DNA of 64,000 nucleotides from CAVSRC01 sp963743015 (GCA_963743015.1 CAVUOD010000033.1:1-64000); one strand, 5' to 3'. Positions 34,349-43,725 are shown, counted from the first letter of the stretch. Numbers and translations are program-made. The notes: generated from the letters alone by a model not told the origin.

Positions 34349-35283
34349 TGCCTCGCTCTCCTCGTCTTCGCTCGCCGTGGTGGCGCCGTGCTGTCCGCAG
34401 CAAATGGCCGCAGCAGATCGACCAGCGCCAGGAAATGCGCCCGCCGTGGCGACGCCCGGCGCCAGGCAAGGCCGATTGTGCGATGGGGCTCGGGCGCAGC
34501 AAAGCGGACCAGCGCCAGACGCGGGTCGGCCGAGATGCCGGCATCCACCGCCATCTGCGGGACCAGCGTGATCCCCTGCCCCGCCGCCACCAGCTGCACG
34601 ACCGTGGCGATCGAGGTGGCGCCGAAGCTCCTCAGCCGCCGCGGGTCGATGCGGTGGCAGACCGCCAGCGCCTGATCGCGCAGGCAATGGCCGTCCTCGA
34701 GCAGCAGCAGTTCCTCCGCCGCGATCGCCTCGGCAAGCGCCGGCGATCGGTCGGCATGCGGCGAGCCGGCGGGCACGGCGAGCAGAAAGGTGTCGTCGAA
34801 GGCGGGCGCCTCTTCGAAATCGCCGGCATCGAGCGGCAGGCTCGCCACGATCGCGTCGAGACTGCCGTCGGCCAGCTCTTCGACGAGATGCGCCGTGATC
34901 GTCTCGCGCACAATGAGCTGCAGCCCGGGATGCACCTCAGCCGTGCGGGTCAGCAATCGCGGCAGCAGGAAGGGCGCCACCGACGGGATGACGCCGAGGC
35001 GCAGCGGCCCGGCCGGCTGCTCGTTGTGGGTGCGTGCCAGTTCTTCGAGGTCGCGCACGGCGGCGAGGATGTTGGTTGCCCGTTGCTCCACGTCGCGGCC
35101 GAGTTCGGTGAGGCTGGCGCCGTCCGATCCGCGCGCGACCAGAGCACCGCCCAGCGCCGTTTCGAGCTCGCGCAACTGCATGGAGAGCGCCGGCTGCGAA
35201 ATGCCCGAGGCTTCCGCTGCCCGTCCGAAATGACCGGACGCGGCCAATGCGTGGAAATAGCGAAGCTGGCGCAAGGTGATCAT
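34345..35283 (-). CDS. oxyR: LysR-type hydrogen peroxide sensor OxyR
   Basis: This is 312 residues. The N-terminal winged helix (MITLRQLRYFHALAASGHFGRAAE…SQPALSMQLRELE) precedes a C-terminal sensor domain with the redox Cys pair at residues 200 and 209 (GHCLRDQALAVCH), the OxyR signature. It is divergent from katG, its expected target, with palindromic sites in the shared region. The EamA gene is coupled downstream. Confidence 0.94.
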   Translation of the reverse strand: MITLRQLRYFHALAASGHFGRAAEASGISQPALSMQLRELETALGGALVARGSDGASLTELGRDVEQRATNILAAVRDLEELARTHNEQPAGPLRLGVIPSVAPFLLPRLLTRTAEVHPGLQLIVRETITAHLVEELADGSLDAIVASLPLDAGDFEEAPAFDDTFLLAVPAGSPHADRSPALAEAIAAEELLLLEDGHCLRDQALAVCHRIDPRRLRSFGATSIATVVQLVAAGQGITLVPQMAVDAGISADPRLALVRFAAPEPHRTIGLAWRRASPRRAHFLALVDLLRPFAADSTAPPRRAKTRRARQ

Positions 35284-35287
35284 GTCG

Positions 35288-35320
35288 ATAAGAATACCTT
35301 ATTGTCGCATCATGACAATA
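35288..35320. promoter_or_regulatory. Two adjacent palindromes in the oxyR-katG control region (candidate OxyR sites)
   Basis: ATAAG-AATAC-CTTAT (35288-35302) is a perfect palindrome of LysR T-N11-A type. TATTGTC-GCATCAT-GACAATA (35300-35320) is another with 7-bp perfect arms, overlapping the first by 3 bases. They sit 5 bases outside the oxyR start and about 140 bases before katG, the position expected for an OxyR operator that represses oxyR and activates katG. Confidence 0.65.
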
Positions 35321-35458
35321 TGATTGGATTTTATCGGACCAAGCTGCCACGTTTCCAAACAAACGCACCCAGCAGCACTTCCCGGAAACGATCCTGCTTC
35401 GGCCGGGCGCTGGTGCTGCGTTTGCCCAATATCCCCCGGAGGAGGCTCAGAGAGAGAT

Positions 35459-37679
35459 ATGGACGCGAAGGTCGACAAGGCCGGCAAATGCCCGGTCATG
35501 CACGGAACGACGAGCGTGGGAATGCGCTCGAACAGCGACTGGTGGCCGAACCAGCTCAACCTCAGGATCCTTCACCAGAACTCGCCCCTGTCCGACCCCA
35601 TGGGCGCGGCGTTCGACTACGCGGCCGAATTCAAGAAGCTCAACCTGGCGGCCGTGAAGAGGGACCTCACGGCGCTGATGACCGAATCGCAGGAGTGGTG
35701 GCCGGCCGACTACGGACATTACGGCGGGCTGTTCATCCGCATGGCCTGGCACTCGGCGGGCACCTACCGCACCGGCGACGGGCGCGGCGGCGCCGGCGGC
35801 GGCCAGCAGCGTTTCGCGCCGCTCAATTCGTGGCCGGACAACGGCAACCTCGACAAGGCGCGCCGGCTCCTGTGGCCGATCAAGCAGAAATACGGCAACA
35901 GGCTTTCCTGGGCCGACCTGATCGTGCTCACCGGCAACGTCGCGCTGGAATCGATGGGCTTCAAGACCTTCGGCTTCGGCGGCGGCCGCGCCGATACCTG
36001 GGAGCCGGAGGAGGACGTCTACTGGGGCGCCGAGACCGAGTGGCTGGCGACCAGCGACAAGGCCAACAGCCGCTATTCGGGCGAGCGCGATCTCGAGAAC
36101 CCGCTTGCCGCGGTGCAGATGGGCCTGATCTACGTGAACCCGGAAGGACCGGACGGCAATCCTGACCCGATCGCCTCGGGCCGCGACATCCGCGAGACCT
36201 TCGCCCGCATGGCCATGAACGACTACGAGACGGTGGCGCTCACCGCCGGCGGCCACACCTTCGGCAAGACGCATGGCGCCGGCCCGGCCAGCCATGTCGG
36301 TCCGGAGCCCGAAGCCGCGCCGATCGAGGCGATGGGCCTCGGCTGGTTGTCGAGCTGGAAGAGCGGCAAGGGCGTCGACGCCATCACGTCGGGCCTCGAA
36401 GGCGCATGGACCTCGACCCCGACGCGCTGGGACATGGGCTATTTCCACGTCCTGTTCAAATACGAGTGGGAAAAGACCAAGAGCCCGGCGGGCGCATGGA
36501 TCTGGCGCCCCATCGGCCTTGAGGAACAGGACATGGCGCCGGAGGTCGACGGCTCGGGCAGACGAAGTCCCGATCATGATGTCGACCGCCGACATGGCCA
36601 TGAAGCTCGACCCGATCTACGGCCCGATCTCGAAGCACTTCATGGAACATCCGGACGAGTTCGCCGATGCCTTCGCCCGCGCCTGGTTCAAGCTGACCCA
36701 TCGCGACATGGGCCCGAAGGCGCGCTATCTCGGCCCGGAAGTGCCGCAAGAGGATCTCATCTGGCAGGACCCGGTGCCCGCCGTCGATCACAAGCTGATC
36801 GGGCCGAAGGACATCAAGGCGCTGAAGGCGCAGATTCTCAAATCGGGCCTCACCGTCTCCCAGCTGGTTGCGACCGCCTGGGCATCGGCCTCGACCTTCC
36901 GCGGTTCCGACAAGCGCGGCGGGGCGAACGGGGCGCGCATCCGCCTCAGCCCGCAGAAGAAATGGGCGGTCAACCAGCCGGCGCAGCTCGCCAAGGTGCT
37001 GAAGGCGCTGGAGGCCATCCAGGCGAAGTTCAACCGCGCCAACAAGTCCGGCGGCAAGCAGGTGTCGCTCGCCGACCTCATCGTGCTCGGCGGCGCGGCG
37101 GCGATCGAGCAGGCGGCGGAGACGGCCGGCCACAAGGTGACCGTTCCCTTCACGCCCGGCCGCACCGACGCGATGGCCGAGCAGACCGACGTCGACTCCT
37201 TCGCCGTGCTCGAGCCGGCTGCCGACGGCTTCCGCAACTACCAGAAGACCCGATACACGATTTCGCCCGAGGAGCTTCTGGTCGACAAGGCGCAACTGCT
37301 GACCCTGACCGCGCCCGAGATGACGGTGCTGGTCGGTGGCCTGCGTGTGCTCGGCGCCAACCACGGCAGGTCGAAGAACGGCGTCTTCACCCGGCGGCGG
37401 GAGACGCTCACCAACGACTTCTTCAAGACCGTGGTCGACATGGGCATCGCGTGGAAGGCGACCTCCGCGACGGAGGAGGAGTTCGAGGGCCACGACCGCA
37501 AGACCGGCAAGGTCAAGTGGACCGCCACCCGCGTCGACCTCGTCTTCGGCTCGAACTCGCAGCTACGGGCCCTCGCCGAGGTCTATGCCCAGGACGACGC
37601 TGAGAAGAAGTTCGTCAAGGACTTCGTGGCGGCCTGGGCCAAGGTCATGGAGCTCGACCGCTTCGACCTGCATCGCTGA
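35459..37679 (+). CDS. katG: Catalase-peroxidase KatG (one frameshift)
   Basis: This is a bifunctional haem catalase-peroxidase of about 739 residues. The N-terminal domain holds the distal RMAWHSAGTYR site, the Tyr in GLIYVNPEGP, the Met of FARMAMND (the Trp-Tyr-Met adduct residues) and the proximal His in TAGGHTFGKTHG. The degenerate C-terminal duplicate domain is complete. One extra base near 36558, in the linker between the domains, breaks the frame. GGAGG lies upstream of the ATG. Expression is presumably OxyR-controlled. Confidence 0.95.
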
Positions 37680-37699
37680 GGCGGCAAGCGCAAATCGAT

Positions 37700-37733
37700 C
37701 GGGCGGCAGCGCGCGGCGCTGCCGCCCGTTTTT
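37700..37733 (+). terminator. Rho-independent terminator of katG
   Basis: A 13-bp perfect stem (37700-37712 with 37716-37728, CGGGCGGCAGCGC) and a 3-base loop are followed by TTTTT at 37729-37733, 20 bases after the katG stop. Confidence 0.85.
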
Positions 37734-37771
37734 CGTCCGGCGCCGATTGGCGCTCTGCTCCCTGCGGCCGT

Positions 37772-38257
37772 TCAGCCGCCGCAGGTGAGAGCGAAGACGT
37801 AGCGCGGTGCGGTTCCGGCCTCGATGGTGATGGTGCCGTGCGCCCCGGCATAGGGTCCGGTGCCGCCGGTCACCACCAGGATCGCATTGCCCGCCTTCTG
37901 GCTGGTGTCGGCGGCGTTGGCGAGCGTGTAGAACGTCATTGCGGCGATCCAGCCGTCGGGCAGCGTGACGAAATACTGGCCGGACAGCGCATCGCCGTGG
38001 CTGTCGTCGCCGGGCGCCGTCAGCGTGGCGACGAAATGCACCGCGCCGACCGGCTTGCCGCTTTCATCCGCCAGCTTTCGCCATCCCGCCCTGACGTCGC
38101 CGATGCTCTTGCCGGCCGGCGGATTGTCGATCGCGTTGACGGCCTTTTCGCCGCCGACAAGGGTGAAGGAACCGCAGGCCGGACCGGCGGCCTGAACCGA
38201 AGTCGCGGAAAGGATAGCGGCAGCAAACGCCGCGCCGAGAACCGCTGCGCGGGACAT
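37772..38257 (-). CDS. Secreted allene-oxide-cyclase/dirigent-like barrel protein
   Basis: This is 161 residues. The signal peptide (to SVQAAG) is followed by FTLVGGEKAVNAIDNPPAGKSIGDV…SGKPVGAVHFVATLT…DGWIAAMTFY…ILVVTGGTGPYAGAHGTITIE, the strand order and GTGxYxGAxG motif of the allene-oxide-cyclase-like barrel. Bacterial members are of unknown function and most lack enzymatic residues. The ATG 38257 is chosen for the signal peptide. Divergent from the epimerase gene at 38436. Confidence 0.72.
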   Translation of the reverse strand: MSRAAVLGAAFAAAILSATSVQAAGPACGSFTLVGGEKAVNAIDNPPAGKSIGDVRAGWRKLADESGKPVGAVHFVATLTAPGDDSHGDALSGQYFVTLPDGWIAAMTFYTLANAADTSQKAGNAILVVTGGTGPYAGAHGTITIEAGTAPRYVFALTCGG

Positions 38258-38435
38258 GGCGGCCGGGCTCCTTCGTCCTCGGTTGCGTCGGTCGATGCGG
38301 TCACCATGCGGGGCCGGGCACAGATTGTACAGCCGCAGAAGCCGCCGGGGGGTTCCCATTCCGTCATGCCGCTGTCACCTTCGACCGGTCAATGAAGTCA
38401 TCTGCCCCCCGCAGCCGGAACGAGAGGGAACCACC

Positions 38436-39374
38436 ATGGGCGATGTTCACGTTGTCTTCGGCACCGGGCCGGTCGGACGCGCTCTGATCGATGCGCTCAT
38501 CGAGCGCGATCTGCCGGTGCGCGCCGTCTGTCGTGCGCCATCAAACCTGCCGGGCGGCGTCGAGACGGCCGCCGGCGACGCCGCCGACCCCGCCTTCGCG
38601 GCCGGCGCGGTCAAGGACGCGGCCGCGCTCTATCAATGCCTGAACCCGCCCTATCACCGCTGGGGCGAGCTTTTCCCGCCGCTCCAGCGCTCGCTGATAG
38701 ACGCCGCGCGCGGCACTGGCGCCCGCTACGTCTCGTTCGAGAACCTCTACATGTATGGCGACAGCCAGGGCGCACCGATTACCGAGGACTTGGCCGTGGC
38801 GCCGACGGCGCGCAAGGGCAAGGTGCGCGCGGCCATGGCGGCGGAACTGAAGACGATGGCGGATGCCGGCGACCTCGCCGTGGCGACCGCGCGGGCATCC
38901 GACTATTTCGGTCCCAATGCCCGCGAACAGTCGCCGCTCGGCACGCGGGTCATCGGCCGGGCGCTCGAAGGCAAGCCGGCCCAGGTGATCGGCGATCCCG
39001 ATCAACCGCACAGCTACAGCTACCTGCCGGATATCGGCCGCGTCCTGGCGGTTCTCGGTACCGACGAGCGCGCCGTCGGCCAGGTCTGGCACGTGCCCAA
39101 TGCGCCGGCCTGCACGACCCGCGAACTCGTCGCCATGGTCGCCGCCGAGGTCGGACACGCCGTCAAGGTCACGCCGACGCCGAAGCTGCTTCTGCAGGCG
39201 CTCGGCCTGCTCAACCCCGTCGTCGGCGAACTGGTCGAGATGCTCTACGAGTTCGAGCAGCCGTTCGTGGTCGACGGCGGCAAGTTCGAGCGGGTCTTCG
39301 GGACGGGCGCGACGCCGTTCGCTCAGTCGATTCCGGCGACCGTCGCCTGGTGGCGTGCTTTGGCCAAACCCTAG
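38436..39374 (+). CDS. NAD-dependent epimerase/dehydratase family protein
   Basis: This is a 312-residue atypical extended SDR. The dinucleotide loop is VFGTGPVGRALIDAL; the usual active-site Tyr-x3-Lys is not obvious (ENLYMYGDSQG at its place), as in NmrA/atypical SDRs. SYLPDIGRVLAVLG and QVWHVPNAPACTTRELV are typical substrate-domain segments. GAGAGGGA precedes the ATG at 38436. A strong terminator follows. The substrate is unknown. Confidence 0.85.
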   Translation: MGDVHVVFGTGPVGRALIDALIERDLPVRAVCRAPSNLPGGVETAAGDAADPAFAAGAVKDAAALYQCLNPPYHRWGELFPPLQRSLIDAARGTGARYVSFENLYMYGDSQGAPITEDLAVAPTARKGKVRAAMAAELKTMADAGDLAVATARASDYFGPNAREQSPLGTRVIGRALEGKPAQVIGDPDQPHSYSYLPDIGRVLAVLGTDERAVGQVWHVPNAPACTTRELVAMVAAEVGHAVKVTPTPKLLLQALGLLNPVVGELVEMLYEFEQPFVVDGGKFERVFGTGATPFAQSIPATVAWWRALAKP

Positions 39375-39396
39375 CGCCTTTTCGTGGCGGAAGGAC

Positions 39397-39430
39397 GAAA
39401 CGCCGGGCTTCGCGCCCGGCGTTTCCTTAT
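39397..39430 (+). terminator. Rho-independent terminator after the epimerase gene
   Basis: GAAACGCCGGGC (39397-39408) and GCCCGGCGTTTC (39414-39425) form a perfect 12-bp stem with a TTCGC loop and CTTAT tail, 23 bases after the stop. Confidence 0.8.
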
Positions 39431-39497
39431 TCGCAGGCACAGAAGGCTGCGCGCTCGGCAAGCCCGGCGCGCAGCACTCCGCGGCCTATGGAGCCGA

Positions 39498-39764
39498 TCA
39501 GGCTTTCTTCTTCATCTTGCACTCCGGCGCCGCCTTCATGGCCGCAGAGGCCTTGGCGCGCGTCGGATAGCTCGAGGTGCCGATCTCCTTCATCGACTTG
39601 CCGTTCGGCTTGTGCGTGGTGATGTAGCAGCGGTTGGTCTTCGCGCTCTGCTCGACATAGTAGGCCTTGGCGGCCTTGGGGGCCATGGTGGCCGCGAGGA
39701 CGGGGACGGCGGGGATGGCGAAGGCGGCGATGATGGCGGTGGCCAAAAGCGCTTTGCGGAACAT
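39498..39764 (-). CDS. Small secreted Lys-rich protein
   Basis: This is 88 residues with a signal peptide (MFRKALLATAIIAAFAIPAVPVLAA) and a basic mature part with two Cys (NRCYITT, PECKMKKKA). KAYYVEQSAKTNRCYITTHKPNGKSMKEIG is a pattern seen in small exported proteins of this order; no function is known. It stands alone, with the promoter in the 165-base gap to its right. Confidence 0.72.
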   Translation of the reverse strand: MFRKALLATAIIAAFAIPAVPVLAATMAPKAAKAYYVEQSAKTNRCYITTHKPNGKSMKEIGTSSYPTRAKASAAMKAAPECKMKKKA

Positions 39765-39954
39765 GTCAGTCTCTCCTTGAACGGGTTCAATCAGTCGCCC
39801 ACAGCGCCGCGGCAGCGGCCACGGGATGCATCGCTGCGCCCGATCGATGCGGCGCCGAACTGCATGGCGGTGAAAGAAACAGGCCGGAGTAACTCGGGTA
39901 TTTCAGGATCGGCCGGATTTGTAACAGGCGGTTGCAAAGCGGGCCGGCGGCGCC

Positions 39955-40731
39955 TCAGAGGGCCCGGATGGCGCGCAGGGTGGTGTCGTCGACAGCCGGC
40001 GCATCGGCGTAGAAATGCCCCGTGTCGATGCCGAGCGCGGCGAGCCTGGCGCCATAGGCGGCAAGCTCGTCGCGCGTGACATGGGCGATCTCGCCGGCCA
40101 TCGGCACAAGCGGTCTGCCGGCTGCCACCGGCGCCCAGGCCGCGAGCCCGCGCTCGATTGCGGCGGCAGGGGTTCCGCCGTTGATCGACGCGACGCCGTT
40201 GTCGGTCTCCATGCGCCAATAGCTCTGCGGCAGGAGGATGGTGCTCGCGGCCGCGAACTCTGCCCAGGGAATCTTCCGGCAGCGGCCCGGATAGACACAG
40301 CCCGATGTCGTGGCGAAGATGAAACCGGCGGGTGCGGCAGCGGTGATGCGCCGGCAGAACTCGCGCGCAAGCGGCGCCAGCCCTTCCCTGTTCCAGTCGT
40401 CGACGCGGCCGCGCGGCGGATCCGATTCGGGATCGACGACATATCCGTCGAGGCCGGCGGGGATCAGTGCATCGACGACGAAATCGGCCTCGTCGAGAGC
40501 GTAGTAGTGCGGCGGCGGCGTGCCCGAAACAGGTTTGGCCGCAGGCCAGCGCCACGCATAGACCTTCAGGCCGTGCCGATGGAGCCGGCCGATCGCATCG
40601 GGAAGGCAGCGCGACGTGGTGCGCAGGCAGACGGTGTCGCAGCCCGCTTCCGCCGCATGGGCGATGACGCCGTCCACGCGCGTCTGCGTGTGGATATCGA
40701 CAGCCCAGAGAACCTTGCTGCGCAGTCCCAA
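39955..40731 (-). CDS. Cytoplasmic TIM-barrel-like protein of unknown function
   Basis: This is 258 residues with no signal peptide. The alternation of strands and helices (VLWAVDIHTQT…ADGVIAHAAEAGCDTVCLRT, GLKVYAWRWP, GLDGYVVDPESDPP, AGFIFATTSG, ASTILLPQSYW, PLVPMAG) fits a glycoside-hydrolase-like TIM barrel with acidic residues at strand ends (VVDPESD). The start is TTG at 40731 behind GGGGGCGA. I cannot assign an enzyme. It lies 28 bases from the GST gene on the same strand. Confidence 0.6.
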   Translation of the reverse strand: MGLRSKVLWAVDIHTQTRVDGVIAHAAEAGCDTVCLRTTSRCLPDAIGRLHRHGLKVYAWRWPAAKPVSGTPPPHYYALDEADFVVDALIPAGLDGYVVDPESDPPRGRVDDWNREGLAPLAREFCRRITAAAPAGFIFATTSGCVYPGRCRKIPWAEFAAASTILLPQSYWRMETDNGVASINGGTPAAAIERGLAAWAPVAAGRPLVPMAGEIAHVTRDELAAYGARLAALGIDTGHFYADAPAVDDTTLRAIRAL

Positions 40732-40759
40732 GTCGCCCCCGCTCTACGCCACCCGGCTG

Positions 40760-41452
40760 CTATGCCGCCGCCGGCATCGCCCGTCCCATGCCGTCGAAGA
40801 GGTCGAGGCAGCGCTCGAACCAGGCGTGCACCGGATCGTCGTCGGCGATGAGCCTGAACGGGCTCATCACCCGCGTCCACTGCAGCGCGGCGAAGGGACT
40901 GTAATCCGCATAGAGCGGCGCCTCGCCGCCGATGAACGGCTGATGGGCGAGCATGAGGCGCAGCGGCTGCCATGCAGCCCGCCAGGCGATCACCCGCTCC
41001 TCCCTGTCCGCCTGCACGTCCTCCAGCGTCCTGCCATAGCGCTTCTCGCGGCTTGTCCGGAAATAGACCTGATCTTCCGGAGACAGGCGGTCGTGGATGT
41101 CCTTGATGATCATCAGGGCCGCCGGCGACTGCAGTGCCGCGTGCGCCCACTCATCGATAAAGCGGGCCATCTGCCGGCCGCCCGCGCCGCCGAACAGCGA
41201 CGGACGGTCGGGATAGGCGTCTTCGAGATGGAGCGCGATGTCGAAGGATTCGCGCATCAGCCGGCCGCCGTCGTCGATCACCGGCACGGTCGGCGAAAAG
41301 CCGTCGCCGATTTCCCTGATCCGGGTGAAGGGAGTCGGCCGCGTCTCGAATGCGAGCCCCTTGTGGGCGAGCGCCATGCGCACTTTCCAGCAGGGCGGAC
41401 TGAAGCGGCGTTGCGGATCGCCGGCGCAGAGATCGTAGAGCACGATCGCCAT
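40760..41452 (-). CDS. Glutathione S-transferase, beta-etherase-like
   Basis: This is 230 residues. The thioredoxin-fold N-domain (VLYDLCAGDPQRRFSPPCWKVRMALAHKGL…VPVIDDGG…ESFDIALHLE) has the SPPCWK motif of LigE/LigF-type and fungal-like GSTs, and an all-helical C-domain follows. It conjugates or reduces an unknown substrate with glutathione. ATG 41452 has GGGAGGG 8 bases upstream. Probably co-transcribed with the gene at 39955. Confidence 0.88.
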   Translation of the reverse strand: MAIVLYDLCAGDPQRRFSPPCWKVRMALAHKGLAFETRPTPFTRIREIGDGFSPTVPVIDDGGRLMRESFDIALHLEDAYPDRPSLFGGAGGRQMARFIDEWAHAALQSPAALMIIKDIHDRLSPEDQVYFRTSREKRYGRTLEDVQADREERVIAWRAAWQPLRLMLAHQPFIGGEAPLYADYSPFAALQWTRVMSPFRLIADDDPVHAWFERCLDLFDGMGRAMPAAA

Positions 41453-41512
41453 GAGCTTCCCTCCCGACATTCTGCTCGCTAGTTTCGGCCCGTTTTAACA
41501 CGGTACGAGACC

Positions 41513-42176
41513 ATGCAGACGCATTTCACAATGTTCGCCGCCTATAACCGCTGGGCCAATCAGCGCCTCTACGACGGCGGCGGCGGCGCTCTCCGATGCC
41601 GACTACCGGGCGGATCGCGGCGCCTTCTTCGGCTCGCTCCACGGCACGCTGAACCACATCCTGGTCGCCGACCGCATCTGGATGCGCCGCTTCACCGGCG
41701 ATGGCCCGCAGCCGACGCGGCTCGACGAGATCCTGTTCGACGACCTGCCGTCGCTGACAGAAGCGCGCCGGGCCGAGGACGCGCGCATCGTCGCCTATGT
41801 CGACGGCCTTTCCGGCGCCGACCTTGCCGGCACCTTCAGCTATCGCACGATCACCAGCCCGGCCGACATCACCCAGAAACTGGCGCCGGCCCTGGCGCAT
41901 TTCTTCAACCACCAGACCCACCATCGCGGCCAGGCGCACACGCTTCTCACCATCGCCGGCGGCAGGGATGCGGCGCCGCCGCTCGACCTCATCTATTTCC
42001 AGCGCGAGACGGGGTCGGGCTCGGCTGAGCCCGATCCCAACTCTGCCTACATGTCCCGCCGCTTGTCCTTCGCCTTCATGACGCGCTTCACCATGCGGCC
42101 GAAGTCGCGGTCGCGCGCCCGGCGCTCGTGCAGGGCGGCCGAGTTGTGCGCATCCTCGCGGGCAAGCTTCAGGTAG
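41513..42176 (+). CDS. DinB family protein (one frameshift, stop unclear)
   Basis: This is a DinB/DUF664-type four-helix metal-binding protein. MQTHFTMFAAYNRWANQRLYD starts normally. The next frame continues LSDADYRADRGAFFGSLHGTLNHILVADRIWMRRF and HFFNHQTHHRGQAH, giving the three His ligands. One extra base near 41576 explains the break. The family usually ends near the IYFQRETG segment (about 42012), but the frame stays open to 42176, overlapping convergent rsgA by 130 bases, so another indel probably hides the stop. Often a thiol-dependent transferase; role unknown here. Confidence 0.82.
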
Positions 42177-43099
42177 CGGGCGTAGCGGGCCGGATCGAGG
42201 GTGCCGTCATCAAGCGCCGCGCGCACGGCACAGCCGGGCTCGCTCTCATGGCTGCAATCGGCGAAGCGGCATGTCGCCGCCAGTGCGACGATGTCGGCGA
42301 AGACGTCCTCGATGCCCTCGGCGGCATCGGCAAGCTGCAGCTCGCGCATGCCGGGCGTGTCCATCAGCAGCCCGCCCGCCGCCAGCGGATAGAGCGCGCG
42401 GCCGGTGGTGGTGTGGCGGCCGTGGGCGTCGTCCTCGCGGATCGGCCTTGTGGCGATGTCGCCGCCGGTCAGCGTGTTGACCAGCGTCGACTTGCCGACG
42501 CCCGACGAGCCGACCAGCGCGATCGTCTCGCCGGCACCGCACCAGGGCGTGAGATGGGCGGCCTCGCCGGCCACGCGGGCATCGAGGCATTCGACCAGCA
42601 GGCCCGGCATCAGCTTCGCCGCGCGGCTCACATAGGTGTGCGCATCGTCGGCGAGGTCGGCCTTGGTGAGCACGATCACCGGCGTCACGTCGGCCTCGCG
42701 CGCCAGCGCCAGATAGCGTTCGAGGCGGGCGACGTTGAAATCCTGATTGCAGGAGGTGACGATGAACAGCGTGTCGACATTGGCGGCGATGAGCTGCACG
42801 CGCCGGCCGGTGCCGGCCGCCTTGCGCTTGAACAGGCTCTTGCGCCGAAGCACGCGTTGCGGCGCACCGCCGGCGCGGTCGACGAGCAGCCAGTCGCCCA
42901 CCGTGGCATGGGCTTCCTCGTCATCGGCGGCAACCGGCGGAATGCGCCCGTCAAAGTCTGGCCCGGCCACGTCGAGGCCGTTGCGGTGAACGGCAAACAC
43001 GCGCACGGGAGTGAAGGGCGCCAGTTCGGCGGCGCTCACCTGCGATTGGAAGAACTGGGACCAGCCATAGTCGGCCAGTCGTGAAGAAGTGTTGGTCAT
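42047..43099 (-). CDS. rsgA: Small ribosomal subunit biogenesis GTPase RsgA
   Basis: This is a 350-residue circularly permuted GTPase of late 30S maturation. It has an N-terminal OB-fold, then G-motifs in permuted order: G4 LTKAD, G1 GSSGVGKSTL, G3 DTPGM. The C-terminal zinc knuckle is CRFADCSHESEPGC. The start 43099 (MTNTSSRLADYGW) matches the family; the frame is open 42 bases further. Confidence 0.94.
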   Translation of the reverse strand: MTNTSSRLADYGWSQFFQSQVSAAELAPFTPVRVFAVHRNGLDVAGPDFDGRIPPVAADDEEAHATVGDWLLVDRAGGAPQRVLRRKSLFKRKAAGTGRRVQLIAANVDTLFIVTSCNQDFNVARLERYLALAREADVTPVIVLTKADLADDAHTYVSRAAKLMPGLLVECLDARVAGEAAHLTPWCGAGETIALVGSSGVGKSTLVNTLTGGDIATRPIREDDAHGRHTTTGRALYPLAAGGLLMDTPGMRELQLADAAEGIEDVFADIVALAATCRFADCSHESEPGCAVRAALDDGTLDPARYARYLKLAREDAHNSAALHERRARDRDFGRMVKRVMKAKDKRRDM

Positions 43100-43147
43100 T
43101 GGTCTCGACCGTTTGGGCTTCGCCGCAAAAGCGAAAGCCAAGCGACA

Positions 43148-43293
43148 TCACGCCGCCAAAGGGCAGCGAACGAAGGTCTGGCTGGTCGAGATGGACGCCG
43201 GCCCTTGCAGCCGACGGAATTCGAACGGGTCGATGCCGCCTAGACGGCGATCCCCTCGCCAGCGGGGCGACGGGCAACAATGGCCGTGGACAT
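43148..43293 (-). CDS. Candidate small protein with strong ribosome site (one frameshift)
   Basis: AGAAGGAG 5 bases before an ATG at 43293 is one of the best Shine-Dalgarno sites in the window. As read it encodes only 17 residues (MSTAIVARRPAGEGIAV). Restoring one base near 43242 lets it continue as LGGIDPFEFRRLQGP…VRCPLAA to TGA at 43148, about 48 residues. This would fill part of the 354-base gap between rsgA and 43454; the remainder shows nothing. No family is recognised and the gene could be spurious. Confidence 0.4.
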
Positions 43294-43453
43294 GAACGCT
43301 CCTTCTGGCTCGAGCCGCAATGGGCTCCGGGTTGTTGACGGCGCTTGAAATACTCCCGGCGACGGCGCGGTGCAAGAGCACGCTCCCCGGAACGGCTGCA
43401 GCGACCTCATGGCGCGGTGCGCTGGGAGCGCGCCCCGAACCACGGGCCCGGCC

Positions 43454-43705
43454 CTACTTGGTCACCTTGCAGAAGATGACCTTGCAGCTCTGCGGGTGCC
43501 TGCTCTTGTCCTGGCAGTCGGCCTTGGCCAGCGCCTCGGCGACGGCCTTGACGGTGAAGCCGAGCAGGCCGGTCTGCTTCTCCGTGTAGCGCCTGCCGGC
43601 AGAATCCTTCGCCGTGCACACCGCGGTTGCTGCGAGCGCCGGCGACGCGACCACGAGAAACGCGGCCGCGGCAAGCGCCGCCAAGCCGGAACGAGCGAGT
43701 TTCAT
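43454..43705 (-). CDS. Small secreted Cys-containing protein
   Basis: This is 83 residues with a signal peptide (MKLARSGLAALAAAAFLVVASPALAA), then VCTAKDSAGRRYTEKQTGL…ALAKADCQDKSRHPQSCKVIFCKVTK with four Cys. It shares MKLA…SPA.A..VCTAK.A.G..YT…A…C…S..P.TC.V with the protein at 47501, so the two are paralogues. Periplasmic and disulfide-bonded by inference. It lies 20 bases downstream of the cupin gene, same strand. Confidence 0.75.
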   Translation of the reverse strand: MKLARSGLAALAAAAFLVVASPALAATAVCTAKDSAGRRYTEKQTGLLGFTVKAVAEALAKADCQDKSRHPQSCKVIFCKVTK

Positions 43706-43725
43706 GATGCTTTCCGTGCTCCGTC

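Noticed and set aside
35447..36601. 384-codon frame antisense to katG
   Set aside because: It is a shadow of the conserved catalase-peroxidase domain with no protein-like features of its own.
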